NCBI GenBank assembly: GCA_045646525.1
Contig: JAZRKX010000043.1
Coordinates: 1 to 46,721 of the forward strand
Source of the DNA: RGIG8748 sp045646525
Lineage (GTDB): Bacteria > Bacillota > Clostridia > UMGS1810
DNA length: 46,721 nt
Reading direction: 5' to 3'
Below are positions 9,130 to 17,602 of this stretch, one piece after another. Both the position numbers and the translations under genes were made by a program. The notes under the pieces are model-generated. The model was not told where the DNA came from. It did no database searches and was given only the letters and a program-made list of their open reading frames with translations. How positions within the stretch are numbered: the first letter of the stretch is position 1; every line of letters begins with the position of its first letter.

Positions 9130-9165
9130 AAAATAAGGGAACCGCGTATTTTAAAATACGCGGTT
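9130..9165 (-). terminator. Terminator after trmFO
   Basis: A perfect 26-nt palindrome at 9140-9165 (arm AACCGCGTATTTT) is followed on the minus strand by CCCTTATTTTTG. It sits 22 nt beyond the trmFO stop and separates trmFO from the dnaA regulatory region. Confidence 0.7.
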
Positions 9166-9186
9166 TACAATCTAAAATTTTATGTT

Positions 9187-10494
9187 TTATAAAATTTGAC
9201 TCTTTATTTCCTCTGTTTTTTCGAGCGCGCGTTGGGAAATGAGGGCATTTTTCTCTTTTTTCTTTTTAACTCTCTGTGTAAGAGATTCAATTATTCCGTA
9301 TGTCACATTCATCGGCTGAAAGTTACCCACAGAGCCCTCGCTTATATAATGCGCGAGGGCGCCTGTTGCGGTATAAGCGGTAAAATCTGTCATAGGCTTT
9401 CCCATGATGTATTCTGCCATGTTTATACCCGACGCCATTCCCGAGGATGCGGATTCCACATAACCCTCTACGCCTGTTATCTGCCCTGCAAAGAAAATTT
9501 TCGGATTTTCTTTAAGCTGATAATGGCAGTTTAAAAGAGATGGGGAATTTATAAATGTGTTTCTGTGCATTACACCGTAGCGCACAAACTGAGCGTTTTC
9601 CAGTCCCGGTATCATGGAGAAAACTCTCTTTTGCTCGCCGAACTTAAGATGGGTCTGGAAGCCTACTATATTATATAATGTAGCTTTCTTATTATCCTGC
9701 CTTAATTGTACAACGGCATGGGGGAGAGTATTGTCTTTTAGCGGATTTTCAAGTCCCACGGGTTTAAGAGGACCGAAAAGCAAGGTTTCCCTGCCTCGTT
9801 TTGCCATGGTTTCTACGGGCATACATCCCTCAAACACAGTCTTGTTATCTTCGCCGTGAAGCTCGGCAAGTTCAGCTGATACAAGAGCCTCATAAAATGC
9901 TTCATACTCGTCCTTTTCCATGGGGCAGTTTATATAATCTGCCGTGCCCTTGCCGTAGCGTGATGCCCTGTAAGCCTTTGACATATCTATGCTTTCGGCT
10001 GTAACTATGGGCGCTGCCGCATCGAAAAAGTGAAGATATCCCTCGCCTAAGAGAGAGCGGATATTTTCGTAAAGCTTGTCCGAGGTAAGAGGTCCCGAAG
10101 CTACTATTGTGTATTCATCGGGATTTATGGTATCGGTTTCTTCATTTATTATTTCTATATTCTCGTGGTTTGTTACCTTTTCCGTCACAAGCTTTGAAAA
10201 GGCAAATCTGTCCACCGCAAGAGCTCCGCCTGCGGGTACACGGGTAGCGTCTGCACACTCCATTACCACAGAACCGAGTCTTCTCATTTCCTCTTTCAAA
10301 AGTCCTACCGCATTTTCGAGTCCGTCTGCGCGCAGGGAATTTGAGCACACAAGCTCGCAGAATGTGGGCAGATTGTGCGCAGGAGAATATTTTTGGGGTT
10401 TCATTTCATAAAGCTTAACCTTTATGCCCCTTTTTGCTAATTGCCAAGCGGCCTCGCATCCTGCGAGGCCGGCTCCTATTACTTTAACTTCCAT
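9187..10494 (-). CDS. trmFO: Folate-dependent tRNA (uracil-54-C5)-methyltransferase TrmFO
   Basis: Flavoprotein that makes ribothymidine at position 54 of tRNA using methylenetetrahydrofolate, the Gram-positive counterpart of SAM-dependent TrmA. The protein is 435 aa. The N-terminal FAD-binding motif GAGLAGCEAAWQLAKRG begins at residue 7. The family segments AHNLPTFCELVCSNSLRA, FEGCMPVETMAKRG and GQITGVEGYVES are all present. Its ATG shares one base with the topA stop (TAATG), so topA and trmFO are translationally coupled. The topA-trmFO pairing is common in Firmicutes. Confidence 0.96.
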   Translation of the reverse strand: MEVKVIGAGLAGCEAAWQLAKRGIKVKLYEMKPQKYSPAHNLPTFCELVCSNSLRADGLENAVGLLKEEMRRLGSVVMECADATRVPAGGALAVDRFAFSKLVTEKVTNHENIEIINEETDTINPDEYTIVASGPLTSDKLYENIRSLLGEGYLHFFDAAAPIVTAESIDMSKAYRASRYGKGTADYINCPMEKDEYEAFYEALVSAELAELHGEDNKTVFEGCMPVETMAKRGRETLLFGPLKPVGLENPLKDNTLPHAVVQLRQDNKKATLYNIVGFQTHLKFGEQKRVFSMIPGLENAQFVRYGVMHRNTFINSPSLLNCHYQLKENPKIFFAGQITGVEGYVESASSGMASGINMAEYIMGKPMTDFTAYTATGALAHYISEGSVGNFQPMNVTYGIIESLTQRVKKKKEKNALISQRALEKTEEIKSQIL

Positions 10495-12551
10495 TATTTA
10501 TTTTCACCCTCACATACGGGACAGAATTTTCTCTTGTCCCTTGTGCTTTTTATAAAAATCATAGAACCGCATTTATCGCACTTATCCTTGGTAGGTCTGT
10601 CCCACGAAGTAAAGTCACATTCGGGATACGAGGAGCATCCGAAAAATACTTTTCCTCTGCGCGACTTCTTTTCTATAAGCTCTTTTCCGCACTTGGGACA
10701 GTCTATTCCCAGACCTGTTACTATGGCTTTGGTGTTTCGGCACTCGGGAAAACCGGGGCAAGCTAAGAATTTACCGTATTTTCCGTGCTTATACACCATA
10801 AGTCTTCCGCACTTGTCACATTCTATATCGGAAACCTCATCCTTTATTTCAATATCGCCTATTTTTTCTTCAGCCTCCGTTAAGATTTTTTCAAACGGGG
10901 CGTAAAAACTCTCCATGAGGCTTTTCCATTCCATTTTTCCCTCTTCCACCTTGTCGAGGTCTTCTTCCATATTGGCGGTAAAGCCTATATCCACAATGCT
11001 TTCAAAGTGCTCGCACATAATTGTGTTTACTATCTTGCCAAGCTCTGTGGGCATGAGAGATTTTTTGTTTCTTACCACATATCCTCTTGCAGTTATTGTG
11101 GTTATGATGGGAGCGTAGGTACTCGGTCTGCCTATTCCCTTTTCCTCCAGTACCTTTATGAGCGAGGCTTCGGTATAGCGCGCGGGAGGCTGGGTAAAGT
11201 GCTGCTGACTCTCTATCTTTTCGCAGGAGGGAGTATCGCCCTCTTTTAATTCGGGAAGCTTGGAAATTTTCTTTTCCTCAATATCCTCGCTCTCGGTGTA
11301 AACAAGAGAGAAACCGGGGAAGATTACCGTCTGTCCCGATGCTCTGAATGTGTAGCCTGCCAAATTTAAATCTACACTTACTGTATCGAGCACTTCATCT
11401 GTCATCTGGCTTGCTATGAATCTGTCCCATATGATTTTGTATATCTTGTACTGGTCGGGTGAAAGCGAAGCCTTGATGCTCTCGGGTGTTATGTCGGGAT
11501 ATGTGGGTCTTATGGCTTCGTGCGCATCCTGAGCGCTCTTTTTGGTTTTATAAACCTTTGCTTTAGACGGCAGGTAATCCTTGCCGAATGTATTTTCTAT
11601 ATATGCTCTTGCCTCTGCAACGGCATCGTCGGACACACGCAGGGAGTCTGTTCTCATGTAGGTGATAAGACCTATAAGTCCCTTGCCCTTTATATTGATA
11701 CCCTCGTAGAGCTGCTGCGCCGCCTGCATTGTACGCTGGGATGTAAAGGAAAGCTTTCTTCCCGCTTCCTGCTGAAGTGTGGAGGTTATAAACGGGGGAG
11801 CACTTACCTTCTTTTTGTTTGCTTTCTTTATTGAGGTTACGGTAAATACATCGTCTTTTGTGATTTCAAGAATTTTATCTGCATCTTCCTTTGAATGCAG
11901 GTCTATCTTGCGATTTCCTTTTCCGTGGAAGCTTGCTGTAAACTTCTTCTTGCCAGAAATAAGAGTGGCATCTATTGTCCAGTATTCCTTGGAATCGAAG
12001 TTTTCTATCTCTTCCTCTCTGTCGCATATGAGCTTTGTGGCAACAGACTGAACTCTGCCAGCACTAAGACCCTTGCGCACCTTTTTCCAAAGGAGAGGGC
12101 TTATCTTATAGCCCACTATTCTGTCGAGTATTCTTCTTGCCTGCTGGGCATCCACAAGGTTTTCGTCTATGGCTCTGGGCTCTTTTATACCCTGTGAAAC
12201 CGCCTTTTTGGTAATTTCGTTAAATGTTACACGGCACTTGTCGTCTTTATCTATATTAAGCAGGTTTGCAAGATGCCAGCTTATTGCTTCTCCCTCGCGG
12301 TCAGGGTCGGTTGCGAGAAATACTTTAGAAGCATTTTTTGCCTCTTTTTTAAGACTCTTTACAAGCTCGCCCTTACCTCTTATGGTAATGTATCTTGGTG
12401 CAAAACCGTTTTCCACATCTATGCCCAAATCACTTTTGGGAAGGTCTATAACATGACCCATACTGGCTACAACGCTGTAGCCCGAGCCTAAGTATTTTTT
12501 GATTGTGTTGGCTTTGGAGGGAGACTCCACTATGACTAATTTCTTTTTCAT
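10494..12551 (-). CDS. topA: DNA topoisomerase I
   Basis: Type IA topoisomerase that relaxes negative supercoils, opposing gyrase. The protein is 685 aa. The TOPRIM domain starts LVIVESPSKANTIKKYL and holds DPDREGEAISWH. The active-site tyrosine lies in LITYMRTDSLRVS. Three C-terminal zinc fingers are visible, each with a CxxC pair (CDKCGRLM, CPKCGKEL, CDKCGSMI). The last keeps its second pair as CPVC. I chose ATG 12551 over GTG 12557 because AGGAA lies 8 nt before the ATG and only 2 nt before the GTG. Confidence 0.97.
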   Translation of the reverse strand: MKKKLVIVESPSKANTIKKYLGSGYSVVASMGHVIDLPKSDLGIDVENGFAPRYITIRGKGELVKSLKKEAKNASKVFLATDPDREGEAISWHLANLLNIDKDDKCRVTFNEITKKAVSQGIKEPRAIDENLVDAQQARRILDRIVGYKISPLLWKKVRKGLSAGRVQSVATKLICDREEEIENFDSKEYWTIDATLISGKKKFTASFHGKGNRKIDLHSKEDADKILEITKDDVFTVTSIKKANKKKVSAPPFITSTLQQEAGRKLSFTSQRTMQAAQQLYEGINIKGKGLIGLITYMRTDSLRVSDDAVAEARAYIENTFGKDYLPSKAKVYKTKKSAQDAHEAIRPTYPDITPESIKASLSPDQYKIYKIIWDRFIASQMTDEVLDTVSVDLNLAGYTFRASGQTVIFPGFSLVYTESEDIEEKKISKLPELKEGDTPSCEKIESQQHFTQPPARYTEASLIKVLEEKGIGRPSTYAPIITTITARGYVVRNKKSLMPTELGKIVNTIMCEHFESIVDIGFTANMEEDLDKVEEGKMEWKSLMESFYAPFEKILTEAEEKIGDIEIKDEVSDIECDKCGRLMVYKHGKYGKFLACPGFPECRNTKAIVTGLGIDCPKCGKELIEKKSRRGKVFFGCSSYPECDFTSWDRPTKDKCDKCGSMIFIKSTRDKRKFCPVCEGENK

Positions 12552-12571
12552 GTTCACAATTCCTATCTTTT

Positions 12572-13663
12572 TTATATGTTTTTACTCTGACTATAATAAC
12601 CGCCTGCAAGCTTTATTACCTTGCCCTTTATTTCCAGCATAAGAAGATGTGCGCTGACTGTTCCCGCGTCAAGAGAGGTTCTTTCGCATATCATATCCTT
12701 ATGTACGGCCTGCTCGCTTATTGCCAAAAGGATTTTTTCCTCGGGCGTGAGCGGGGATGCGGGATTTACAGGGGAGGGGAGATACTCTGTTTCATAGGCT
12801 ATGCTGTAGAAATCCATTATATCCTTTGCGCTTGTAAGCATATGCGCACCGTCTTTTAAGAGGTAGTTTGACCCTTTGGAGGATGGTGTGTTTATATTGC
12901 CCGGTACGGCAAAAACATCGCGGTTTTCCTCTGTAGCATGTTTTGCCGTTATCAGCGAACCGCTTTTTAAATCTGCTTCTACCACTATGGTAGCCTTGCA
13001 CATTCCCGCTATTATGCGGTTGCGCTCGGGGAAATGATATTTTTCCGCTTTGGAACCTAAGGGATACTCTGTAAGAATAGCGCCGTTTCTTAAGATTTTA
13101 TCCGCAAGCGCAGTATTTATTCGGGGATATATGTTATCAAGTCCGCTTCCTATCACAGCTACGGTAGGGTGTCCGCCCGCGAGCGCACCCTCATGGCACT
13201 TGGCATCTATACCCATTGCAAGACCGCTCACTACGGTTATGCCGCCCTCACTAAGCTCCCTTGATATGTTGTATGCGGCGCATCTTCCGTAGTTTGTTGC
13301 CTTTCTTGTTCCTACCATGGCAACAGACAGCGAAGAGTTAAAATCCATATAACTTCCTCTTGCATAGAGTACCGATGGGCTCTGATGGATTTTGCGCAGC
13401 ATTTCGGGATAAAGAGGGGAGTCTATGGGTATGACTCTGGCAGAAAGCTTGTTTAGCTCTCTTTGCATATCACGGGCATCGGACAAATCCTTTTTGGATA
13501 AGTTATTTAAGTCCTCGCTTGTGAGAAACTCCAAAGCATGTAAATCCGAAAGATTTGATTTGTATATACTCTCTATATCGCCGAAGCGGTTAAGAAGCTT
13601 GTGTTGTTTTGTTCGGGTAATACTATGGCTTTGAAGCCACAGCCACAGAAGCTCTTTTTCCAA
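12572..13663 (-). CDS. dprA: DNA-processing protein DprA (Smf family)
   Basis: Rossmann-fold protein that protects incoming single-stranded DNA and loads RecA in natural transformation; many non-competent bacteria carry it too. An N-terminal helix-hairpin region is followed by the core (VAMVGTRKATNYGR, VVSGLAMGIDAKCHEGAL, VIGSGLDNIYP, YPLGSKAEKYHFPERNRIIAG, DLKSGSLITAKHA) and a C-terminal winged helix. An upstream ATG at 13693 has no ribosome site and lies before the predicted transcription start. TTG at 13663 has GGAGATGA 8 nt upstream, so I prefer it. It is first in the dprA-topA-trmFO operon. Confidence 0.93.
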   Translation of the reverse strand: MEKELLWLWLQSHSITRTKQHKLLNRFGDIESIYKSNLSDLHALEFLTSEDLNNLSKKDLSDARDMQRELNKLSARVIPIDSPLYPEMLRKIHQSPSVLYARGSYMDFNSSLSVAMVGTRKATNYGRCAAYNISRELSEGGITVVSGLAMGIDAKCHEGALAGGHPTVAVIGSGLDNIYPRINTALADKILRNGAILTEYPLGSKAEKYHFPERNRIIAGMCKATIVVEADLKSGSLITAKHATEENRDVFAVPGNINTPSSKGSNYLLKDGAHMLTSAKDIMDFYSIAYETEYLPSPVNPASPLTPEEKILLAISEQAVHKDMICERTSLDAGTVSAHLLMLEIKGKVIKLAGGYYSQSKNI

Positions 13664-13695
13664 ATTATCATCTCCAAAATAAGCTGCTATCATTT

Positions 13696-13724
13696 ACAAT
13701 ACTATAAAGAAAACGATTTGTAAA
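13696..13724 (-). promoter_or_regulatory. Promoter of the dprA-topA-trmFO operon
   Basis: On the minus strand TTTACA (13724-13719) is followed after 17 nt by TATTGT (13701-13696). The -35 is good and the -10 is weak. A start near 13689 would leave the ATG at 13693 untranscribed and agrees with the TTG start of dprA. Confidence 0.5.
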
Positions 13725-13755
13725 GAGTTTTTTTAAAAAGTTTAATATATAATGA

Positions 13756-13923
13756 AGAAAAAACTTGTATATCTTAAAAATCATCGCAAAATTTATAAAG
13801 GAGTCCGAAACAGAGTTTTCGGAGCACCTCGGAAGAACTCCCAACTACTTAAGTAGCGTGTTTAAAAAGCACACGGGCTTAACTCCGTCGCAGTTTACGG
13901 AAGCGCAGAGATGTTTTCGATAA
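13756..13923 (+). pseudogene. Remnant of an AraC-family regulator (C-terminal helix-turn-helix)
   Basis: An open frame without a start codon ends at TAA 13921-13923 and reads FSEHLGRTPNYLSSVFKKH followed by TGLTPSQFTEAQR. This is the second helix-turn-helix of AraC/XylS regulators, whose hallmark is YLSxxFKxxxGxTPxxF. The normal protein would need about 200 or more residues upstream, and none are present. Upstream stops and an AT-rich junction point to a deletion. A terminator follows directly. It is a gene relic with no expected function. Confidence 0.8.
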
Positions 13924-13944
13924 AAGTGCCAAAAAAACCATATA

Positions 13945-13995
13945 AAATACAGGGTGTTTGTGCAATGTGCACATAAAACGCCCTGTATTTTTGGT
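13945..13995 (+). terminator. Terminator after the AraC remnant
   Basis: Arms AAATACAGGGTGTTT (13945-13959) and AAACGCCCTGTATTT (13976-13990) pair with one mismatch and run into TTTTT. The hairpin still stands behind the relic and insulates the EF-G paralog gene from upstream transcription. Confidence 0.8.
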
Positions 13996-14076
13996 ATCTG
14001 CAAAAAAAGGAAACAAGCATAAAAAAAGCGAAATATGTAGTATGCAGTACTTTAAATATTTAAGGAGGGTAAGACA

Positions 14077-16128
14077 ATGTTTGTTACAGAAAAAATCAGA
14101 AATGTGTGCATACTGGCACATTCCAATGCAGGTAAAACCTCGCTTTGCGAAGCTATGCTTCATAAAGCAGGTGTTATAGACCGTATAGGCAGCACACTCG
14201 AAGGAAATACAGTATCCGACTTCGACCCTGAAGAAATAAAGAGAAATATTTCCATAAATACATCAGTTATTCCTATAGAATGGAACGGCGCAAAGATAAA
14301 CTTTCTCGATACCCCCGGAACCTTCGACTTTGTCGGAGAACAGCTTGAGGGTGCATCGGTATGCGGTACGGCTCTTATAGTAGTAAGCGGTAAGTCGGGC
14401 GTAAGCGCAGGTACCGAAAGAGCATGGAACATAGCAGCCAATAAATCCAAGATAGTATTTGTAAACAAATTAGATGATATGAAGGCAGACTACGCCAAGG
14501 TTGTAGAACAGCTCGACGATGCTTTCGGCAAGTCCATAGCTCCCTTTACATTCCCCATAAAAGAGGGCGATAAGCTCACAGGCTTTGTAGATGTTATCAA
14601 GATGCGTGCCAAGATGTTCTCGCCCGAGGGCGACACACACCGCTATGAAGAAATTCCCGATACCCATAAGGATATAGCTATGCGAAGCCGCGACCTTCTT
14701 CTTGAAGCTGTGGCTGAGGTAAGCGAAGAATATATGGAAAAGTATTTCGGCGGTGAGGAATTCACCGAGGACGAAATCAAAGCCGCATTAAAGGTCGGCA
14801 TAAAGGACGGCACGGTTGTTCCCGTTATCTGCGGAAGCGTAACGGCAAAGATAGGTATAACACACCTTTTAAATACCATAGCAGACTATATGCCAAGTCC
14901 CAATGAATTCATACATATAGAGGGCGAAAACAAGAAGACAGGCGAAATCGCCGAAATCTTCTGCGACAGCGCAAAATCCACCGTTGTGCATGTGTTTAAG
15001 ACAGTAGTGGATAACTATGTGGGTAAGCTATCCTACTTTAAGGTGCTCTCGGGCAAGCTCACTCCCGATACAACCCTTGTAAACCCCGCCAAGGGCAAGG
15101 AAGAAAAGATAAGCAAGATTTATGTTGTATGCGGTAAGAAGCAGACCGAGGTCAAGGAGCTTTGCGCAGGCGATATAGGCGCAACTGCCAAGCTCTCCGT
15201 TACAGAGACGGGCGATACTCTCTGCGACAGTTCATTCCCAGTGGCAATAGGTGCCATAAGCTTCCCCAAACCCGTGCTTTCCATGGCTATAGAGCCCAAG
15301 GCAAAGGGCGACGAGGAGAAGATAAGCGCAGGTCTTAATAAGCTTGCAAGCGAAGACAGAACATTCTCCCTTGTTCGCAACCACGAAACACATCAGACCA
15401 TAATTTCAGGCGTTGGCGAACAGCACATAAATGTAATCTGCTCCAAACTCGAGGGTAAATTCGGCGTGTCCGTAAATCTCGCAGAGCCGAAAACTCCTTA
15501 CCGCGAGGCAATAAAGTCAAAGGTAAAGGTAGAGGGCAAACACAAGAAGCAGTCGGGCGGTCACGGTCAGTACGGCCATGTTTGGATAGAGTTTGAGCCT
15601 ACAGTAAGCGACGAGCTTGTATTTGAAGAAAAGGTAGGAGGCGGCGCAGTTCCCAAGAACTTTTTCCCCGCAGTAGAAAAGGGATTAAAAGAAGCAATGA
15701 CCGAGGGCGTTCTTGCAGGATATCCCATGGTAAACCTTAAGGCTACACTCTTAGACGGTTCATACCATGCGGTAGACTCTTCGGAAATGGCATTTAAGAC
15801 AGCCGCTTCCATAGCCTACAAAGAGGGTATTCCAAAGGCAAAACCCGTAATATTGGAGCCTGTAGGTACAGCCAAGGTAGTTGTGCCCAACGCATACACA
15901 GGCGATGTGGTGGGCGACCTGAACAAGCGACGCGGAAGAATTCTCGGCATGAATCCTTTAGATGCGGTTTCCACCGAGGTTGAAGCAATAGTACCTGCAT
16001 CCGAGATGAATAAGTATGCCACTGACTTAAGGGCGCTTACCAACGGCAGAGGAAGCTTTGAATACGAAATCACAAATTACGAGGAAGCTCCTCAGATTAT
16101 AGCAGAAAAAATCATAGCTAACAAATAA
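14077..16128 (+). CDS. Elongation factor G-like GTPase (EF-G2 type paralog)
   Basis: Translational GTPase, 683 aa, with the five-domain layout of EF-G. The P-loop is HSNAGKTS (15-22) instead of the canonical HIDAGKTT. The G3 motif is DTPGTFDF (78-85): the usual catalytic histidine of DTPGH is threonine. G4 is NKLD (130-133). The domain IV segment HKKQSGGHGQYGHVWIEFEP is kept. These features match the EF-G2-like subfamily, in which that position is often tyrosine, not the main FusA. It is a single-gene unit with a strong AAGGAGG site and terminators on both sides. It could be a back-up or stress-specific translocase; the function here is not known. Confidence 0.9.
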   Translation: MFVTEKIRNVCILAHSNAGKTSLCEAMLHKAGVIDRIGSTLEGNTVSDFDPEEIKRNISINTSVIPIEWNGAKINFLDTPGTFDFVGEQLEGASVCGTALIVVSGKSGVSAGTERAWNIAANKSKIVFVNKLDDMKADYAKVVEQLDDAFGKSIAPFTFPIKEGDKLTGFVDVIKMRAKMFSPEGDTHRYEEIPDTHKDIAMRSRDLLLEAVAEVSEEYMEKYFGGEEFTEDEIKAALKVGIKDGTVVPVICGSVTAKIGITHLLNTIADYMPSPNEFIHIEGENKKTGEIAEIFCDSAKSTVVHVFKTVVDNYVGKLSYFKVLSGKLTPDTTLVNPAKGKEEKISKIYVVCGKKQTEVKELCAGDIGATAKLSVTETGDTLCDSSFPVAIGAISFPKPVLSMAIEPKAKGDEEKISAGLNKLASEDRTFSLVRNHETHQTIISGVGEQHINVICSKLEGKFGVSVNLAEPKTPYREAIKSKVKVEGKHKKQSGGHGQYGHVWIEFEPTVSDELVFEEKVGGGAVPKNFFPAVEKGLKEAMTEGVLAGYPMVNLKATLLDGSYHAVDSSEMAFKTAASIAYKEGIPKAKPVILEPVGTAKVVVPNAYTGDVVGDLNKRRGRILGMNPLDAVSTEVEAIVPASEMNKYATDLRALTNGRGSFEYEITNYEEAPQIIAEKIIANK

Positions 16129-16167
16129 CACATTCATTTTACTTACGCTGTATTACAGTATACAGGC

Positions 16168-16200
16168 AAAAAAAGCGGATTTATATTCCGCTTTTTTTGT
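16168..16200 (+). terminator. Terminator of the EF-G paralog gene
   Basis: AAAGCGGA and TTCCGCTTT arms with a short AT loop run into TTTTTTT about 40 nt after the stop codon. Confidence 0.88.
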
Positions 16201-16269
16201 TTATAAATATTGAATACGGGCAAAATTTATGATATACTTTTCATGTAATTTCTGTAGGAGATGATTAAT

Positions 16270-17250
16270 ATGAGCATAAGAATAGGAATTTTCGGTTACG
16301 GCAATCTTGCAAAAGGAGTGGAAAGTGCCGTAAACAGCTCTAAGGATATGGAGCTTAAAGCAGTATTTACAAGAAGAAACCCCGAAAGCGTAAAAATCAA
16401 AACAGAGGGTATTCCTGTGGTAAGTGCCGAGGATGCACCCCTTTGGAAAGACAAACTCGATGTAATGGTGCTTTGCGGCGGAAGTGCTACAGACTTGCCC
16501 GAGCAGACACCTGACATGGCAAAGCTTTTTAATGTGGTAGACAGCTTCGATACTCACGCAAGAATCCCAGAACATTTTAAAAATGTGGATAAATCTGCTC
16601 TGCAGAGCGGAAAAGTGGCAGTAATTTCGGTTGGCTGGGACCCCGGAATGTTCTCTATAGCAAGAATGTATTCGGGAGCAATTCTCCCCGACGGCGAGGA
16701 CTATACTTTCTGGGGCAAAGGTGTAAGTCAGGGTCACTCCGATGCCATACGCCGTATAGACGGTGTTGCCGATGCCAAGCAGTATACCATACCCGTACCC
16801 GAGGCTCTTGAGAGCGTAAGACGCGGCGATGCACCCAAGCTTACAACCAGACAGAAGCACACAAGGGAGTGCTTTGTAGTGGCAAAAGAGGGCGCAGACC
16901 TTGCAAAGATAGAAGCAGAAATTGTAAATATGCCAAACTATTTCCAAGACTATGATACCACCGTACACTTTATAAGCGCGGAAGAGTTAAAGCGCGACCA
17001 CAGCGGAATTCCCCATGGCGGTTTTGTAATACGAAGCGGAAGAACGGGCGACGGAAACAGCCACATCATAGAGTACAGCCTGAAGCTTGATTCCAATCCT
17101 GAATTTACTGCATCTGTTATCACCGCATATGCAAGAGCGGCTTATAAATTAAATGCCGAGGGCAAATCGGGATGCATGACTGCATTTGATATTGCACCAA
17201 AGTATCTTAGTGAGAAAAGTTCTGAGGAGCTGATACAGAATCTTCTTTGA
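16270..17250 (+). CDS. ddh: meso-Diaminopimelate D-dehydrogenase
   Basis: NADPH-dependent enzyme that makes meso-diaminopimelate in one step from tetrahydrodipicolinate, feeding lysine and peptidoglycan synthesis. The protein is 326 aa from the chosen start, as usual for Ddh. The N-terminal Rossmann motif is IGIFGYGNLAKGVE. The conserved blocks VVDSFDTHARIPEH, VISVGWDPGMFSIARMY, GVSQGHSDAIRRIDGV and SGIPHGGFVIRSG are present. An upstream ATG at 16261 abuts the AGGAG site, too close to serve, so ATG 16270, 9 nt from AGGAG, is preferred. It is followed by the gene-free region. Confidence 0.95.
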   Translation: MSIRIGIFGYGNLAKGVESAVNSSKDMELKAVFTRRNPESVKIKTEGIPVVSAEDAPLWKDKLDVMVLCGGSATDLPEQTPDMAKLFNVVDSFDTHARIPEHFKNVDKSALQSGKVAVISVGWDPGMFSIARMYSGAILPDGEDYTFWGKGVSQGHSDAIRRIDGVADAKQYTIPVPEALESVRRGDAPKLTTRQKHTRECFVVAKEGADLAKIEAEIVNMPNYFQDYDTTVHFISAEELKRDHSGIPHGGFVIRSGRTGDGNSHIIEYSLKLDSNPEFTASVITAYARAAYKLNAEGKSGCMTAFDIAPKYLSEKSSEELIQNLL

Positions 17251-17340
17251 GGTCAAAGAAGCAAAACTGTAAAGCTTTTGACAAGTGCCGTTTGCGATAG
17301 CTTAAAGAGAGAGTGCATTTTTACCTATGGTAAAATTAGT
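17251..17340. repeat. Degenerate fragment related to repeat R2
   Basis: The sequence GGTCAAAGAAGCAAA at 17251-17265 matches the minus strand of R2 near 18562-18576. GCCGTTTGCGATAGCTT (17288-17304) matches 18459-18475 on the plus strand. The blocks lie much closer together than in R2, suggesting an internally deleted relic of the same repeat family. No coding potential is seen. Confidence 0.5.
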
Positions 17341-17353
17341 TCTTCAAAAGTAG

Positions 17354-17382
17354 TTGACAAAACACATTTTATTTCCTATAAT
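17354..17382 (+). promoter_or_regulatory. Consensus promoter of the small RNA
   Basis: A perfect TTGACA (17354-17359), a 17-nt spacer and a perfect TATAAT (17377-17382) are present. No protein gene follows on this strand within reach, so it is expected to make a short untranslated RNA starting near 17390. Confidence 0.85.
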
Positions 17383-17389
17383 AAATATA

Positions 17390-17473
17390 GAAAAGGCAAG
17401 ACCTCAAACGGTTATGCCAAAGACAGTTTATTTTTTAAAATAACACGGCTTTGACGGGGCGTGTTATTTTTTT
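17390..17473 (+). ncRNA. Candidate small RNA, convergent to the 22-codon peptide gene (possible antitoxin RNA)
   Basis: A transcript of about 84 nt is bounded by the consensus promoter and a strong hairpin (AAAATAACACG 17437-17447 with CGTGTTATTTT 17460-17470) plus U-tract. It contains no start codon with a ribosome site. Its last 35-40 nt are antisense to the stop codon and 3' end of the hydrophobic peptide mRNA on the other strand. Convergent, 3'-overlapping RNAs of this kind are the layout of type I toxin-antitoxin loci such as txpA/RatA and bsrG/SR4. Expression and function are inferred. Confidence 0.65.
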
Positions 17474-17602
17474 ATGGTAATTACTAAAAGTAAAAGAATA
17501 ATCATAAAGAAAATTATGTATTCATTTTCCATAAGCTATCACCTCCTTTAAAAGAGATGATGGCATAACCGCCTTATCTGTACGCTTGTTTAGGTCTTGC
17601 CT
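17394..17602. repeat. Inverted repeat shared by the 5' regions of the peptide mRNA and the small RNA
   Basis: AGGCAAGACCT (17394-17404) and GGTTATGCCA (17410-17419) recur as reverse complements at 17592-17602 and 17561-17570. Because the two RNAs run toward each other, both would carry the same two blocks near their 5' ends, in the same order. The spacing between blocks differs (5 versus 21 nt). The pair also looks like terminal inverted repeats of a 209-bp unit that encloses the peptide gene. Confidence 0.7.
17464..17532 (-). CDS. 22-aa hydrophobic membrane peptide (candidate type I toxin)
   Basis: The frame runs ATG 17532 to TAA 17464. The peptide begins MENEYIIFF, continues with a run of Ile, Leu, Met and Val, and ends ITIKK. 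It is a single predicted transmembrane helix with an acidic N-terminus and a basic C-terminus. The ribosome site AAAGGAGGTGAT is the full anti-16S complement, 9 nt from the ATG, which is hard to explain for a non-coding stretch. The stop codon lies inside the terminator hairpin shared with the opposing small RNA. Size and layout fit toxins of the Ibs/Fst/Bsr kind, but I recognise no specific family. It could also be a small membrane regulator. Confidence 0.6.
   Translation of the reverse strand: MENEYIIFFMIILLLLVITIKK

Noticed and set aside
13752..13857. Small open frame starting ATG 13752 (MKKKLVYLKN...)
   Set aside because: It is out of frame with the AraC remnant it overlaps, has no ribosome site and ends inside it.
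16201..16968. 255-codon minus-strand open frame opposite ddh
   Set aside because: No motif and no ribosome site; the plus strand is a complete diaminopimelate dehydrogenase.
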